Positions 14,225-23,462 of a stretch of 64,000 nucleotides of DNA are shown here, in pieces (the stretch's first letter is position 1; every line of letters begins with the position of its first letter). Source of the DNA: RI-106 sp964496875 (GTDB lineage Bacteria > Cyanobacteriota > Vampirovibrionia > Obscuribacterales > Obscuribacteraceae). The notes under the pieces were generated by a model. It worked only from the letters and a program-made list of their open reading frames with translations. It searched no databases and was not told the origin of the DNA. A program made the translations under genes and the position numbers. The DNA is taken from contig CAZCBH010000001.1 of NCBI GenBank assembly GCA_964496875.1, positions 146,719 to 210,718 of the forward strand. The letters run 5' to 3'.

Positions 14225-14716
14225 TCAACGTCTTCGATTGACCTGGTGGTAGTAGACTGTGTAGCTGGCCCGGCAACCTTTCATCTTGTCTTTGGTTGTG
14301 TTGGCCGGTGGCTCGACGGTGATGGTGCAGGTGCTGCCGTCTTTCAGTTTGCCTCTCATGGAATGTTGATCTGTGAAAGTTATCTTCCAGTTGCCGGAAC
14401 TCAAGGCGCTCTTCCACCAGGATTTGACCTGGTCTTCGGTATTCTCGACATTGAAAGTCTGAATGTATCCGGGTCCGTCTTTGGCATTAGGATAGGAGAG
14501 TCCGGTCACGAAAAATTGTTTTCCGGTATAGTCAGGAAGATTCGGAAGGCTGACCGGTCTGTCCAGATTGCTTGCCTGGTGCTCCGAATCCTGTTTCTTC
14601 TGATTTTTACCGTTATATCGCTGGGTCCCGCCAAACTGCTGTTGACCATACTGAGCCCAGGCCGGCGCTGAAGTCATTAATAAAGCCAGACCGACAACAG
14701 CTATGGTTCTTCTCAT
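14225..14716 (-). CDS. Secreted protein of unknown function
   Basis: A 163-residue protein with a clear signal peptide ending SAPAWA-Q, then a Gln/Gly-rich linker and a compact C-terminal domain. This domain has the pattern VKSWWKSALSSGNWKI followed by alternating beta strands. A similar W-x6-8-GW pattern occurs in the lipoprotein at 28213-28734 (VTGWYQEKMDKEGWTV), suggesting a shared domain in this genome. It precedes the lipoprotein gene by 19 bp and is likely cotranscribed. Function unknown. Confidence 0.7.
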   Translation of the reverse strand: MRRTIAVVGLALLMTSAPAWAQYGQQQFGGTQRYNGKNQKKQDSEHQASNLDRPVSLPNLPDYTGKQFFVTGLSYPNAKDGPGYIQTFNVENTEDQVKSWWKSALSSGNWKITFTDQHSMRGKLKDGSTCTITVEPPANTTKDKMKGCRASYTVYYHQVNRRR

Positions 14717-14752
14717 ATAAACATCCTCCGGTGAAGATCTCGATGGACAAAT

Positions 14753-14818
14753 AAAAAGCCCGCTCTCCCTGCATCATACCCCGTTTGAAAGGATTTTGGT
14801 CGGTTGAGCGGACTTTTT
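14753..14818 (-). terminator. Terminator downstream of the TadG-like gene
   Basis: Read on the minus strand, AAAAAGTCCGCTC pairs with GAGCGGGCTTTTT (13 bp, one U-G pair) across a 40-base loop and ends in five T residues. It lies 20 bp after the stop codon of the TadG-like gene. On the plus strand the same stem has a C-A mismatch, so the minus-strand reading fits better. Confidence 0.7.
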
Positions 14819-14837
14819 ACTGTCTGGTCTTCAGAAC

Positions 14838-16973
14838 TTAGTTGGGCTTACAGAATGTGCCTCCGTTCTGAGCTGTGTTTTCGAACTTCAGGTCACCAAG
14901 CAGGTTATTGAAACCGGAAGCTGGTGTCCATACAGCACGATCGACTGCGGTGATAGGAGCGTCCTGCACGAAAGGAGCTTCGTGGTAGTTGGCGTCGCCT
15001 ATCGGGCAGACAGGACCGGAACCATGACCTTTGTTGGCGTTGATGATGGTGGTGTCGATTCTGTAGGTGTTTTCACAAGGAATTACCTGGGTCGAAGTAC
15101 GACCATCATTATCCGTCAAGTTGGCCGGAGCCGGTTTGAAGTAGGTACCTGCCGGGATGGGCTGCATGGTGACATTGCCCGGTCCAGGCGAGTACAGTAC
15201 CAGGGTCTGACCCATTGCCAGAGGCATGCTGGCATCATTCAGAGCGGCTTCAACCTTAGCTCTGGTGATGCTGGGGTCGACCTGGGTCATCCTATCGGCA
15301 ATGATGCCAACGATGTTGGTGGCACAAGCATTAGCTCCACCGTCCGAGATCTGATCGAGATACGCTTTGGGAGTATCTACAGTTCCGAACGCTGCATTGT
15401 GAGTAGGTGTGTTGTAGCATCCGTTCACGTTGAACTTCTTCATACCGGAAGCCAACGGGGGCGGATTCACAGAGGCACACTTGGCACCGTTTGCACGTTG
15501 TCTGAGCAAGTCAGCTTTCATGTATTCGATGTTGGTGTAGCCATCGGTGCTGGCTCCGGCAGGTGCGGTAACGTTGTAGCGGTTGTATGCATTCGCTGCA
15601 GCGTAAGGCATGCTGCCGGGGACGAGACCGGAGGCGCTGAATAAGCACTCGGGCTTGTCCCAGCCGTTGTGGGTGTCGCAATCGCTGGGAGCGCCGACGC
15701 CCGGGGTGCTGGTCACGTCAGGGTGGTTGGTGTTGTCTGCCAGGTCATCGACGGTGGCAGCACGGTAACCCTGGGTGTCATTGGTGACAACATAGATACC
15801 GCCTACTCCGGGTTGCGGAACGGTACCAGTGGTGTCTGCGTTGTAAGCTTCCCAGTTGCTCATCAGAGCACCGTTGGTGGAGAACATGGTGTTCGAACCG
15901 TTGGAAGCTACGTTGACTGCCGAAGGCGGCCACAGTTCGTTGTTGAAGATATCGTTGGTACCGTCAACTACTGGGTCGGCCAGCGGTGCGTTCTGGGCGT
16001 TGGCATCTTCGCCGTTGTTGATTCTCACGTAACCTCTGGGGATAGCTGCTGCGAAGTCTCTGTCGAGGACACCGACTATGGCGCAGGCAAGCGCTCCACC
16101 GGTGGTGCCGGAAGAACTTTCAGTGGCTTGCGATGTAGCTTTGAACGCGTTCGGAGGCAGATAGTTGCCGCCGATGGGGTCGGTGGTGGCTCCGTCGAAC
16201 TCGCCGACATCTACGATGTGGGGCTGGGTTTTCGGGAATATCGGAACGCCGGCGATGCTGATCGACTGACCATTACCGCAGGGAACATTCCAGTTCACGT
16301 AACCGGCCATGTAGGGAGAATTACCATCGCTGCTGGTGGCAGCACCGGGATTCTGGTTGGTCAATGTGCTGGGCGGGCTGACAGGGAGCCTGGTGCCGGC
16401 ATGTACATAGACGTTGGTCGAATAACCTTGTCTCATGAAGGCGGAAGCTATGTTGCCTACCAGATTTACTTTGTTACCCTGCCACATCTTGGTGTTGTTC
16501 GATTGAGCAACATCGGTGAAGTGGCTGTTGAGCGTGTTGGTGTTGTGCAGTTTATTTCTAAGCTGAGTGGCAACTTGCTTAGCCGTACTTTCAATGGTTT
16601 TGGCGTGGGTTGCAGCTTCTGCAGTGTCAATATGTTGGGCGTTCAATGCAACAAGTAGCGATTGAGCGATTATTCTATTGATGTTCTGCATGCTTGCTCT
16701 ACCACCGGTACTTCCCAGACCGGTGACTGCCTCGTCAAGACCGATGAAATCGGATGCGCTTGCGCCTATCGAGCTAAAATCTACCCCTACGATCGTAGGA
16801 GACATTGCGTTTCTAGCGACAATCAATACACCGGCATCGGTGGCATTGGTCACTTCGCGCTCGCCTCCTATGATTTTCGCAAGGATAAAGAAGCCGACAG
16901 CGAGGATGATGACTACGAACACGCAGACCGCAACCAATCCTAACGTCGCCCCTCTCCTTCGGTTTAGTTTCAT
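14838..16973 (-). CDS. TadG-like pilus-assembly or surface protein
   Basis: A 711-residue protein beginning with a basic patch and one membrane helix (KLNRRRGATLGLVAVCVFVV) followed by EREVTNATDAGVLIVARNA. This matches the start of TadG-like pilus-assembly proteins, where a Gly-rich helix is followed by a helix containing NAADAA-type residues. The remaining 650 residues are rich in Asn, Gly, Thr and Pro with scattered cysteines and should lie outside the membrane. No other Tad/Flp gene is in the window. It stands alone between a terminator and a 289-bp AT-rich gap. The family call rests on the N-terminus only. Confidence 0.6.
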   Translation of the reverse strand: MKLNRRRGATLGLVAVCVFVVIILAVGFFILAKIIGGEREVTNATDAGVLIVARNAMSPTIVGVDFSSIGASASDFIGLDEAVTGLGSTGGRASMQNINRIIAQSLLVALNAQHIDTAEAATHAKTIESTAKQVATQLRNKLHNTNTLNSHFTDVAQSNNTKMWQGNKVNLVGNIASAFMRQGYSTNVYVHAGTRLPVSPPSTLTNQNPGAATSSDGNSPYMAGYVNWNVPCGNGQSISIAGVPIFPKTQPHIVDVGEFDGATTDPIGGNYLPPNAFKATSQATESSSGTTGGALACAIVGVLDRDFAAAIPRGYVRINNGEDANAQNAPLADPVVDGTNDIFNNELWPPSAVNVASNGSNTMFSTNGALMSNWEAYNADTTGTVPQPGVGGIYVVTNDTQGYRAATVDDLADNTNHPDVTSTPGVGAPSDCDTHNGWDKPECLFSASGLVPGSMPYAAANAYNRYNVTAPAGASTDGYTNIEYMKADLLRQRANGAKCASVNPPPLASGMKKFNVNGCYNTPTHNAAFGTVDTPKAYLDQISDGGANACATNIVGIIADRMTQVDPSITRAKVEAALNDASMPLAMGQTLVLYSPGPGNVTMQPIPAGTYFKPAPANLTDNDGRTSTQVIPCENTYRIDTTIINANKGHGSGPVCPIGDANYHEAPFVQDAPITAVDRAVWTPASGFNNLLGDLKFENTAQNGGTFCKPN

Positions 16974-17262
16974 GTGGCTGTTTCCTCCGTCAGTGTGTCC
17001 AGCCTTTGCGATACCAAGCTATCTTTTGTCCGAAATGAATATTGAGATGATACTAAGTTCGCACATTAAACAGATATTAATTATTATCGTTTAATCTATC
17101 TGGGCTGTCAAGGTTGGTTGGACCTCTTCATACCCTCTCTCTCATATACCCAAAACGCAAGAAATATGAGCTATTCTGGCTATATTTAATCTTTTGGATT
17201 GCATTTTAGAGAGTAAATCAGATGATTAAATATTAGCGCCGTTTAATTAAGCGAGGTTAATA

Positions 17263-18732
17263 TTAACCCGGTTTTATCTCGGAAGCCCCAGGCTGGCTGT
17301 CTCCGGCTGGCTCGTCACCGCAGTATCCCATGGTCAGAATTCCCACAATCATCCAGAAGATGAAGTGGACCTGGGGGCGATAAAAAACGGTATCGACAAG
17401 TCCGTGGGTCATCAAACCAAAGATAGCCGCCGCACAACCTAGAATCACCCAGCGATAAGGACCGGTCTCCACTCGCCAGAAATTCATATGGGCTCTCGAT
17501 AAGACAGCAGCGATTATAAATAGAAAGAGAGCAAGACCGAGCACACCGCATTCCACTGCCACTTCCAGGGGGACACAATAGGTCCCCAGGGCATCATAGC
17601 CCGAGACCATATAGAGTCCATAAGCAAGTCTGAAAGTCTCGTTGCCCACACCGGTACCGAACCACCAGTTGTCTTTGAACATCTCGAAGGAAGACTCCCA
17701 GACATTCAAACGGTAAGAGTTGGAAGAGTGCTCCCGACCGGCAAATATAGATTCGAGCCTGGTGCTGAAGGCAGGGACGTTGGTGACTGCGAAGGCGCCC
17801 AGTGCCAGAACCACCACCAGGGAAATGACCATGAATGGCCTGGATCGTGGTTTGTGCCGCCATACATATAACAGGGCCGGTAGAAAAAAGCTTGCGAGTA
17901 CGGCGGCGATGGCTATATAACCACCCCGGGAACCGGTCAGAATAGTAGCCAGGCTTATGAGGGCGAAGCCGCCGTAGAAAAGAGCGGAGAAGAGCCATTT
18001 ACGTTCGACCAGATAAGTCGATGCCAGACCGAGGCTGAGTGGCGCTAATGGAATCAAGAATCCGGCCAGAAGATTGGGATTGCCCAATGTAGAGTAGATA
18101 CGAGTGCCCTGGGTCTCGACAGTAGGATCCTCCCAGGTGGCCAATGGCTCGACCCCGGTCTTGAACTGATAAAGTCCGTGCAAAGAGAGCGCCATGCCTA
18201 TAAGCGAAGCGGCGCCCACGAGAACGCTGCTTCTTTTTCTCGACTGGGCACAAAGGGCGCTGAATAGAAAATAGCTACCTATATATATGATTACTTTTGC
18301 AAGACCTTTGATGCTCGGTACAAAATAGTGAGAAGCGAAGGCGGCTACCACATTCATGCCTAGATAGAGAAGTATCAGGAAGTCTATGAAATCCGGCTTG
18401 CGCCGCTCTTTGCCTCCTAGGATCCAGCCGGTGAGCCATAGAATCAACGCAAATAAAGAGATAAAGGCAAGACCGAGCTTGTCGTTGGCAAACTGGGGCA
18501 GGCCCAGGCAGAAAATAAGGAGGACAGCGACCAGTATGCTGGCGTTCTGCAGTAATGAGCCGAGCCGGCTTAGTCCGGTTTTCGCCTCTGCCGCCGCCCG
18601 GATAGAACCGGTCAGAGCAAGCACCGGTTTAATCAGCAGGGACTGCCTGAGACTATCGCACCACCATTCATTCTTATCGTAGAAAGAGAAGATCCTGGCG
18701 ATCCTATATATAGGGGATATAGGAGAGCTCAT
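17263..18732 (-). CDS. IctB-like / O-antigen ligase family membrane protein
   Basis: A 489-residue protein with about 10-12 membrane helices. Motifs TLGNPNLLAGFL, TGSRGGYIAI and FGTGVGNETFRLAYG are typical of the cyanobacterial IctB branch of the Wzy/O-antigen ligase superfamily. IctB was once proposed to affect bicarbonate uptake, but the fold is that of glycan ligases and polymerases. A role in surface glycan assembly is more likely here; I see no carbon-concentrating genes. The start overlaps the stop of the DUF4330 gene upstream (ATG at 18730-18732), so the two are coupled. Confidence 0.82.
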   Translation of the reverse strand: MSSPISPIYRIARIFSFYDKNEWWCDSLRQSLLIKPVLALTGSIRAAAEAKTGLSRLGSLLQNASILVAVLLIFCLGLPQFANDKLGLAFISLFALILWLTGWILGGKERRKPDFIDFLILLYLGMNVVAAFASHYFVPSIKGLAKVIIYIGSYFLFSALCAQSRKRSSVLVGAASLIGMALSLHGLYQFKTGVEPLATWEDPTVETQGTRIYSTLGNPNLLAGFLIPLAPLSLGLASTYLVERKWLFSALFYGGFALISLATILTGSRGGYIAIAAVLASFFLPALLYVWRHKPRSRPFMVISLVVVLALGAFAVTNVPAFSTRLESIFAGREHSSNSYRLNVWESSFEMFKDNWWFGTGVGNETFRLAYGLYMVSGYDALGTYCVPLEVAVECGVLGLALFLFIIAAVLSRAHMNFWRVETGPYRWVILGCAAAIFGLMTHGLVDTVFYRPQVHFIFWMIVGILTMGYCGDEPAGDSQPGASEIKPG

Positions 18733-19235
18733 TATTTACCGTTCGATTTGGTGATATCGACCACCACTCCCTGGGCGCGATACTTGAAGCCTTCCAACTC
18801 GACCAGATTGCCTATTTTTACTTTGTTACCCCTGATCACAAAGCCGTCTTTGGTGGCATCGGCTTCATCCTGGACCGTGACAATGAAATCGTGGGCATGG
18901 GGAACGGCGGGGTCGGGAAAGGCGACCGTGCCGGTGCCTTCTTTATTCAAAAAAGATGCTTTATGCTCCCAGTGGTCCACTTTGACAATGGTCATGGGCG
19001 GATGCACCGGCCTGTTACGGATGGTGATGGCGGATTTCTCGCCTACTTTAAAAATCTCGGTATCCAGGGTCTTGAGCCCGATCAGATAGACCGATATATC
19101 TACTTTATGGGTCCCTTCGATGACCTGGTCGACTCCGGCATAGCCTGCTTTAGCCAGTCCGAAGCCTACTAGAGCCATCAAAGACAAGACCAGGAAGGCC
19201 AGATCTAGGGGATTCAACTTTCTCAATTTCATCAA
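18732..19235 (-). CDS. DUF4330-type membrane-anchored protein
   Basis: A 167-residue protein with one N-terminal helix (LNPLDLAFLVLSLMALVGFG) and a beta-rich periplasmic part. The start (lNPLDL, one helix, then a transport-like beta domain) matches the DUF4330 family, common in cyanobacteria. The function of that family is unknown. It shares a one-base overlap with the IctB-like gene downstream, suggesting joint work in the envelope. Two adjacent ATG codons at the start make the exact first residue uncertain by one. Confidence 0.7.
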   Translation of the reverse strand: MMKLRKLNPLDLAFLVLSLMALVGFGLAKAGYAGVDQVIEGTHKVDISVYLIGLKTLDTEIFKVGEKSAITIRNRPVHPPMTIVKVDHWEHKASFLNKEGTGTVAFPDPAVPHAHDFIVTVQDEADATKDGFVIRGNKVKIGNLVELEGFKYRAQGVVVDITKSNGK

Positions 19236-19323
19236 AATCGCCTTTTACTGCTGCAAAGCTTGATCATACTCAATGGCGACTATTTGATTTTGAATTTGAA
19301 AATGATTGAAGATTCGCTATAGC

Positions 19324-19554
19324 CTATATCTTTCCGAAGAATATAGAGACATTGCCGGTAACCCGCTTGACCAGTCTTATCGGTCCGGAAGAGAGCTCCT
19401 GGCCAAAGTCGAGCTCATTGAGAGCCCGGGCTTTCAAGGTCTCGATCAATAGCTCTCCTTCCAACTCCGAAAGCTCGGAGAGCCCCGTTCTGTATTCGCA
19501 TACCATTTTGAAAAGCTCGCCTATGGCGAGATTATTAGAGACTATGGTTCCCAT
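19324..19554 (-). CDS. Small protein of unknown function
   Basis: A protein of about 76 residues starting MGTIVSNNLAIGELFKMVC. I chose the ATG at 19554, which has AGGAAA eight bases upstream; the frame is open for 12 more codons. It is mostly helical with a Leu/Glu-rich centre (TGLSELSELEGELLIETLKA) and a short hydrophobic end. No family is recognised. It stands alone. Confidence 0.5.
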   Translation of the reverse strand: MGTIVSNNLAIGELFKMVCEYRTGLSELSELEGELLIETLKARALNELDFGQELSSGPIRLVKRVTGNVSIFFGKI

Positions 19555-19782
19555 GATTATTTCCTGCCAACAAATATATTTACGATGCACTGAGGCATAA
19601 CGCTCATTTACAGATTTATTCTAGATCCGGGTCATGACCTGGGTCGAACGTGATTTTCCCACTTATATAAGTGAACCTGTGCGGGAACTACGTAGTACCC
19701 CTGTCAAATTTTTGTCGAATCGCGATAGAACTACACATAACCAAACAGCGCCGAGGCGACGGCAGAAATAGGAGATACTGAA

Positions 19783-20085
19783 ATGAGTTTTGAAGGATAT
19801 AGACCGGAAGCGGCAGACAATTTCTATAACAACCATGTGGGCGATGCTCTTATCTACCAGGTGGAAGGTCCGATGGAAGCCGGCGAAAAGATGAGCGTCA
19901 CCGACCTGCTCGACCGAAACGAAGAGACCATAAAGCAGACCGCCATGAATATGGTCGAGCACTTTAGCAAGATTCTAGGCAAGCTGCCCGAGTCCATGCA
20001 AAAAGAGTTGATCGACTCGCTTCCCGCCCCCGGCCGCCACGACGTGGTCTACGCCGGTATGATCGAAGCCTATAATAAAGCCTAG
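19783..20085 (+). CDS. Small conserved-looking protein of unknown function
   Basis: A 100-residue soluble protein with no signal peptide. GGAG lies nine bases before the ATG. It has helices with the pattern DLLDRNEETIKQTAMNMVEHF and ends near a tail-to-tail 4-bp overlap with the kinase gene on the other strand. No family is recognised. Composition and ribosome site support a real gene. Confidence 0.65.
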   Translation: MSFEGYRPEAADNFYNNHVGDALIYQVEGPMEAGEKMSVTDLLDRNEETIKQTAMNMVEHFSKILGKLPESMQKELIDSLPAPGRHDVVYAGMIEAYNKA

Positions 20086-21830
20086 AGTTCCAGATTCTCC
20101 AGGGTATCAAGCATCTCTTTCTGGCTGGTAACCGCCGTTCCGGATTTTTTCACGACAATTCCGGCGGCAAGATTGCCGAGAGCCATTGCCTCGAGAGGGC
20201 TGGCACCGGTCACAAGGGCTAGAGCCATGGTCGCCACCACAGTATCTCCGGCTCCGGTCACATCGAAAACCTCGCTCTTATTAAACACCGGCAATTCCAT
20301 ATGGGGCTCGCCTTTCTGAAACAGAGCCATGCCTTCGCTACCGCGGGTAATCAGAATCGACTCTGCTCCACTGATTTCGAGCATCATTCTGCCTGCTTCA
20401 GCTAGCTTTTCCGGTGAATCTATCTTGAATCCTATGGCGGCTTCCGTATCTGGTTGGTTCGGAGTGATTAGAGAACAGCCTCCGAAGCGTTCATAACCAT
20501 TCTGGGCATCCACGACCAGCATGGTTCTTGTGCCGGCGGTGGCTTCGCGGCAGGCTTTAATGACACTATCGGTAATGGCACCGGCTCTGTAATCCGATAG
20601 GATAACGGCATGATAATCTGCCGCAGTTCTTTTTATTCTAGCCGCCAGTTGCTCTTCTATCTCAGGCGCGATGCGGCTGTGAGATATACGATCCAGTCTA
20701 AGCAACTGTTGCATCAAAGAATGTGATTTCGAGAGAATTCTTGTTTTTACGGTGGTCGGCCGTGAACTATCCACCACCAGGTCGTGGCTTATGCCATGGT
20801 TCTCCAGCATGTTGGCCAGCTTGTCTTTATATTCATCATCGCCGGAGACACCGATGGCATGGCAGGTAGCCCCAAGGGCAGTGATGTTGTGCGCGGTATT
20901 GGCCGCTCCGCCGGGAATATGCAAGGTCTCCACATGTTCCAGAATCAAGACCGGTGCTTCTCTTGATATTCGCTCCGGCTTTCCTTCCAGGAGTTCGTCG
21001 ATAAGAAGATCCCCCACGATGGTGACCCGTCCACGGCTCAACTCTACGATCCTTTTAGCTAGATCGCGCTTGTTCAGCTGGGCTTTTACTGTTTTGACCG
21101 GTGAAAAGGCAATATCTTGCGGGTGCACCCTCTCCAACTCCTTGAATAATTGATTCGCCAGCTTATTATCCGGGTCTACCCCCATCGCTAGCATTACCGC
21201 CTTTTTAGACTCTTCCAAATATTGCAGATGTCTCAATAATCTTGCCAGATGAATGCTGGCGGCGATAATCTCTTCTTTGCCGCCGGCTTCGGCCAGGCTC
21301 TGGGTGGTCTCCTCCAGGTCTTTTTTAGCGTGGGGGCTTAAGGTGAAGTCATCCACCATAGTATTTTTTAAGAAATCCTCAACCAGCCGGCTCGCCTCTT
21401 CGGACTGTTTTTCCTTTTCGATTTTGGTCGCATCGACACCACGAAGATTGAAGTGTTGCCGCACTCCAATAGGATGAAAGAGACCTGTATTGGAGGAGGC
21501 GTTGACCTCTCTGGTGTCTGTCCAGCGGTATTCTCTCGAATCTTTACTTGAATCGTTCACCATCTCTCTTTTGATGGTTTTATCATTGAGCAGGCGGCTG
21601 ATATCGGCGGTTTTGCGCGCGTCGAAGCGATTGTTTCGACTTTCTTGTCGATCAGGTTCCTGGATAATGTCGTGGAATTCTTTGAGATTGGCTCGAACAG
21701 CCTGGTCCGAGGCTGATTTGATCGACATCAGATCGCTGAGGGATAAAGGTGCCCGCTTCTCAGGTTGCTCGCCTTTAGTCCTTTCGGGCGGGACCTCACT
21801 TTTGTCGCTCGTATTGCCGGGCTGGGACAT
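20082..21830 (-). CDS. RfaE-type (HldE kinase domain) sugar kinase with long N-terminal extension
   Basis: A 582-residue protein. Residues about 255-582 are a PfkB/ribokinase-family domain closest to the kinase half of HldE/RfaE. Markers are VTIVGDLLIDELLEG near the start, PGGAANTAHNITALGA, VDAQNGYERF and the catalytic DVTGAGDTV. These kinases phosphorylate heptose-7-phosphate at C1 on the way to ADP-heptose for lipopolysaccharide. The first 250 residues are not part of that fold: a charged, disordered start, then a helical region that looks TPR-like (LARLLRHLQYLEESKKAVMLAMGVDPDNK, split here by function only). The nucleotidyltransferase half of HldE is absent. The substrate is inferred from family. 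Confidence 0.8.
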   Translation of the reverse strand: MSQPGNTSDKSEVPPERTKGEQPEKRAPLSLSDLMSIKSASDQAVRANLKEFHDIIQEPDRQESRNNRFDARKTADISRLLNDKTIKREMVNDSSKDSREYRWTDTREVNASSNTGLFHPIGVRQHFNLRGVDATKIEKEKQSEEASRLVEDFLKNTMVDDFTLSPHAKKDLEETTQSLAEAGGKEEIIAASIHLARLLRHLQYLEESKKAVMLAMGVDPDNKLANQLFKELERVHPQDIAFSPVKTVKAQLNKRDLAKRIVELSRGRVTIVGDLLIDELLEGKPERISREAPVLILEHVETLHIPGGAANTAHNITALGATCHAIGVSGDDEYKDKLANMLENHGISHDLVVDSSRPTTVKTRILSKSHSLMQQLLRLDRISHSRIAPEIEEQLAARIKRTAADYHAVILSDYRAGAITDSVIKACREATAGTRTMLVVDAQNGYERFGGCSLITPNQPDTEAAIGFKIDSPEKLAEAGRMMLEISGAESILITRGSEGMALFQKGEPHMELPVFNKSEVFDVTGAGDTVVATMALALVTGASPLEAMALGNLAAGIVVKKSGTAVTSQKEMLDTLENLEL

Positions 21831-22000
21831 CGTTGGCTGCCTTTGCTCCTCAGAAACTGATCACATTCTACTATAAGTCTTAATGCCGACATCCGTACCA
21901 TTTAGACATATGATTCAGATAACATCCATATGCCGGTCATTAATTTATCGTCTTTCCATGAGCGCTCGGGCTGACGCCACCATCGCCGGTTAATCGCACC

Positions 22001-22603
22001 ATGTTATATTTGGTATTGAAATCGGGATTGGAATTAGATTTAGTGATTCATAAAAAAATTGCCGTCCTGGCACCGCTTCTCATTCTTCAATTCTTTTCTT
22101 GCCCCGGCTTGGCCGAGGATGAAGAGCAAATTCAGCTCAAGCCGGTTAAAAAAGTGGTGGCGGTCAAGTCTGAACCTGTTCAACCATCATTTCTCAACTG
22201 GAAGGTGGATACTCTAGGCCGGATTCGCAGCGACGGTCGGCTGGCCAAGCGTCTTGCCAAATATCACTGGCTTGACAAGATGGTGGCAGCCAATCCGGAA
22301 ATTTCCGAAGCGGTCAACAATCACAGAAGGGCAGCTATGATCCTTGCGGGGCACCCTCGCATCACCGAAATCGCAGAAGCCGACCCTTATTTATGTCGAA
22401 GAATTACAAAGTGGAAAGGGGCGGCCAGAAGACTGGCAGCCAATCCTAATGCCCGCTACGTCATCAGTAGAGATCCCGAAGGGATTTACCGAGCGATCCG
22501 ACGTGATAAGAAGATTAGTGAAATTCTCTCCAAGAATCCCGTCTTCGATCAGATGATCGTCGATAATCCAGAACTGGGACGGGTAATCTCTCACTACATG
22601 TGA
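22001..22603 (+). CDS. Secreted protein with repeated NP/DP motifs
   Basis: A protein of about 200 residues with a signal-peptide-like core (IAVLAPLLILQFFSC) and then a helical domain with a recurring motif: AANPEIS, AGHPRIT, EADPYLC, AANPNAR, SRDPEGI, SKNPVFD, VDNPELG. Spacing is about 17-18 residues, suggesting a small alpha repeat. No named family is known to me. The ATG at 22001 lacks a ribosome site; a GTG at 22043 just before the hydrophobic core is a possible start. The stop overlaps the start of the TauE-family gene (ATGTGA), so the two are coupled. Confidence 0.6.
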   Translation: MLYLVLKSGLELDLVIHKKIAVLAPLLILQFFSCPGLAEDEEQIQLKPVKKVVAVKSEPVQPSFLNWKVDTLGRIRSDGRLAKRLAKYHWLDKMVAANPEISEAVNNHRRAAMILAGHPRITEIAEADPYLCRRITKWKGAARRLAANPNARYVISRDPEGIYRAIRRDKKISEILSKNPVFDQMIVDNPELGRVISHYM

Positions 22604-23409
22604 ACTTCTCTATTAACTTTATCTTAGAAGCCATCGCCATTGGTCTAGCCACCGGTATCTTTTCCGGCGCTTTCGGAATCGGCGGGGGCATCGTCTGCAC
22701 TCCATTATTGAGATTGTGTCTCGGGGTCAGCCCACACATGGCCATTGGTACCACTATGGCTTTAATAATACCTACATCCCTCAGCGGTGCCCTGAACTAT
22801 ACGAGGAAGGGCTTAGTAGACAAAAAAGTCTCGACCGCCATGATGATACCGGCGGTGGTGGGGGTGCTAATAGGAGCGGCCCTCACCAAAGTGGTGCACG
22901 GAAAAATGTTGATGCTCTCTTTTGCTCTTTTGGTAGTGCTATCGGGAATAGATCTGACCCTCGGCATCGGCAAGAAAATAATGGATATGCGGGAAGCATC
23001 TAACAGTGAGGGTGAAAGTGGTGCCGAAGAAGAGAATCCAGACCGGTCGCTACGCACAAAAATTCTGGTCGGTTTGATGTCCGGCTGTCTGGCTGGTTTC
23101 TTTGGTGTGGGCGGTGGATTTATATTGGTCCCATGCCTGCTCTATTTTTTCAAAATGCCTATCAAAGCCGCTTTCGGTACTTCTCTAGTGGTGATTGCCA
23201 CGGTCTCTGTGCCCGGAACCATTACCCACTTTTTGCTCGGTCATGTGAACATACCATTGATGCTCACAATGATGGGTGGGGCGGTGGCCGGATCCTTCAT
23301 CGGCAGTTCGGTGGCGCTTCGTATTCGCGATAGCTGGCTCAGGAAAGGCTTTGGGGTGATTATGTTGATCGTCGCTTTCGTTCTCATGGGTAGAGAGCTT
23401 TCTCCCTGA
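22600..23409 (+). CDS. TauE/SafE-family membrane transporter
   Basis: A 269-residue protein with about eight helices and the two family repeats: IFSGAFGIGGGIVCTPLL near the start and GCLAGFFGVGGGFILVPCLL in the middle. The family exports sulfite, sulfoacetate or other small sulfur anions, though many members have no known substrate. It starts with GTG and overlaps the previous gene by 4 nt. The central loop is charged and long. Confidence 0.88.
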   Translation: MNFSINFILEAIAIGLATGIFSGAFGIGGGIVCTPLLRLCLGVSPHMAIGTTMALIIPTSLSGALNYTRKGLVDKKVSTAMMIPAVVGVLIGAALTKVVHGKMLMLSFALLVVLSGIDLTLGIGKKIMDMREASNSEGESGAEEENPDRSLRTKILVGLMSGCLAGFFGVGGGFILVPCLLYFFKMPIKAAFGTSLVVIATVSVPGTITHFLLGHVNIPLMLTMMGGAVAGSFIGSSVALRIRDSWLRKGFGVIMLIVAFVLMGRELSP

Positions 23410-23462
23410 GTCAAATAGAATATAATCAACTAACAAGTCATTACAGGAAGGTCTCGGGTACT

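Noticed and set aside
14982..16658. Two plus-strand open frames opposite the TadG-like gene
   Set aside because: The TadG-like frame on the minus strand is longer, has a membrane-anchor start and a terminator. The plus frames have no ribosome site or family match.
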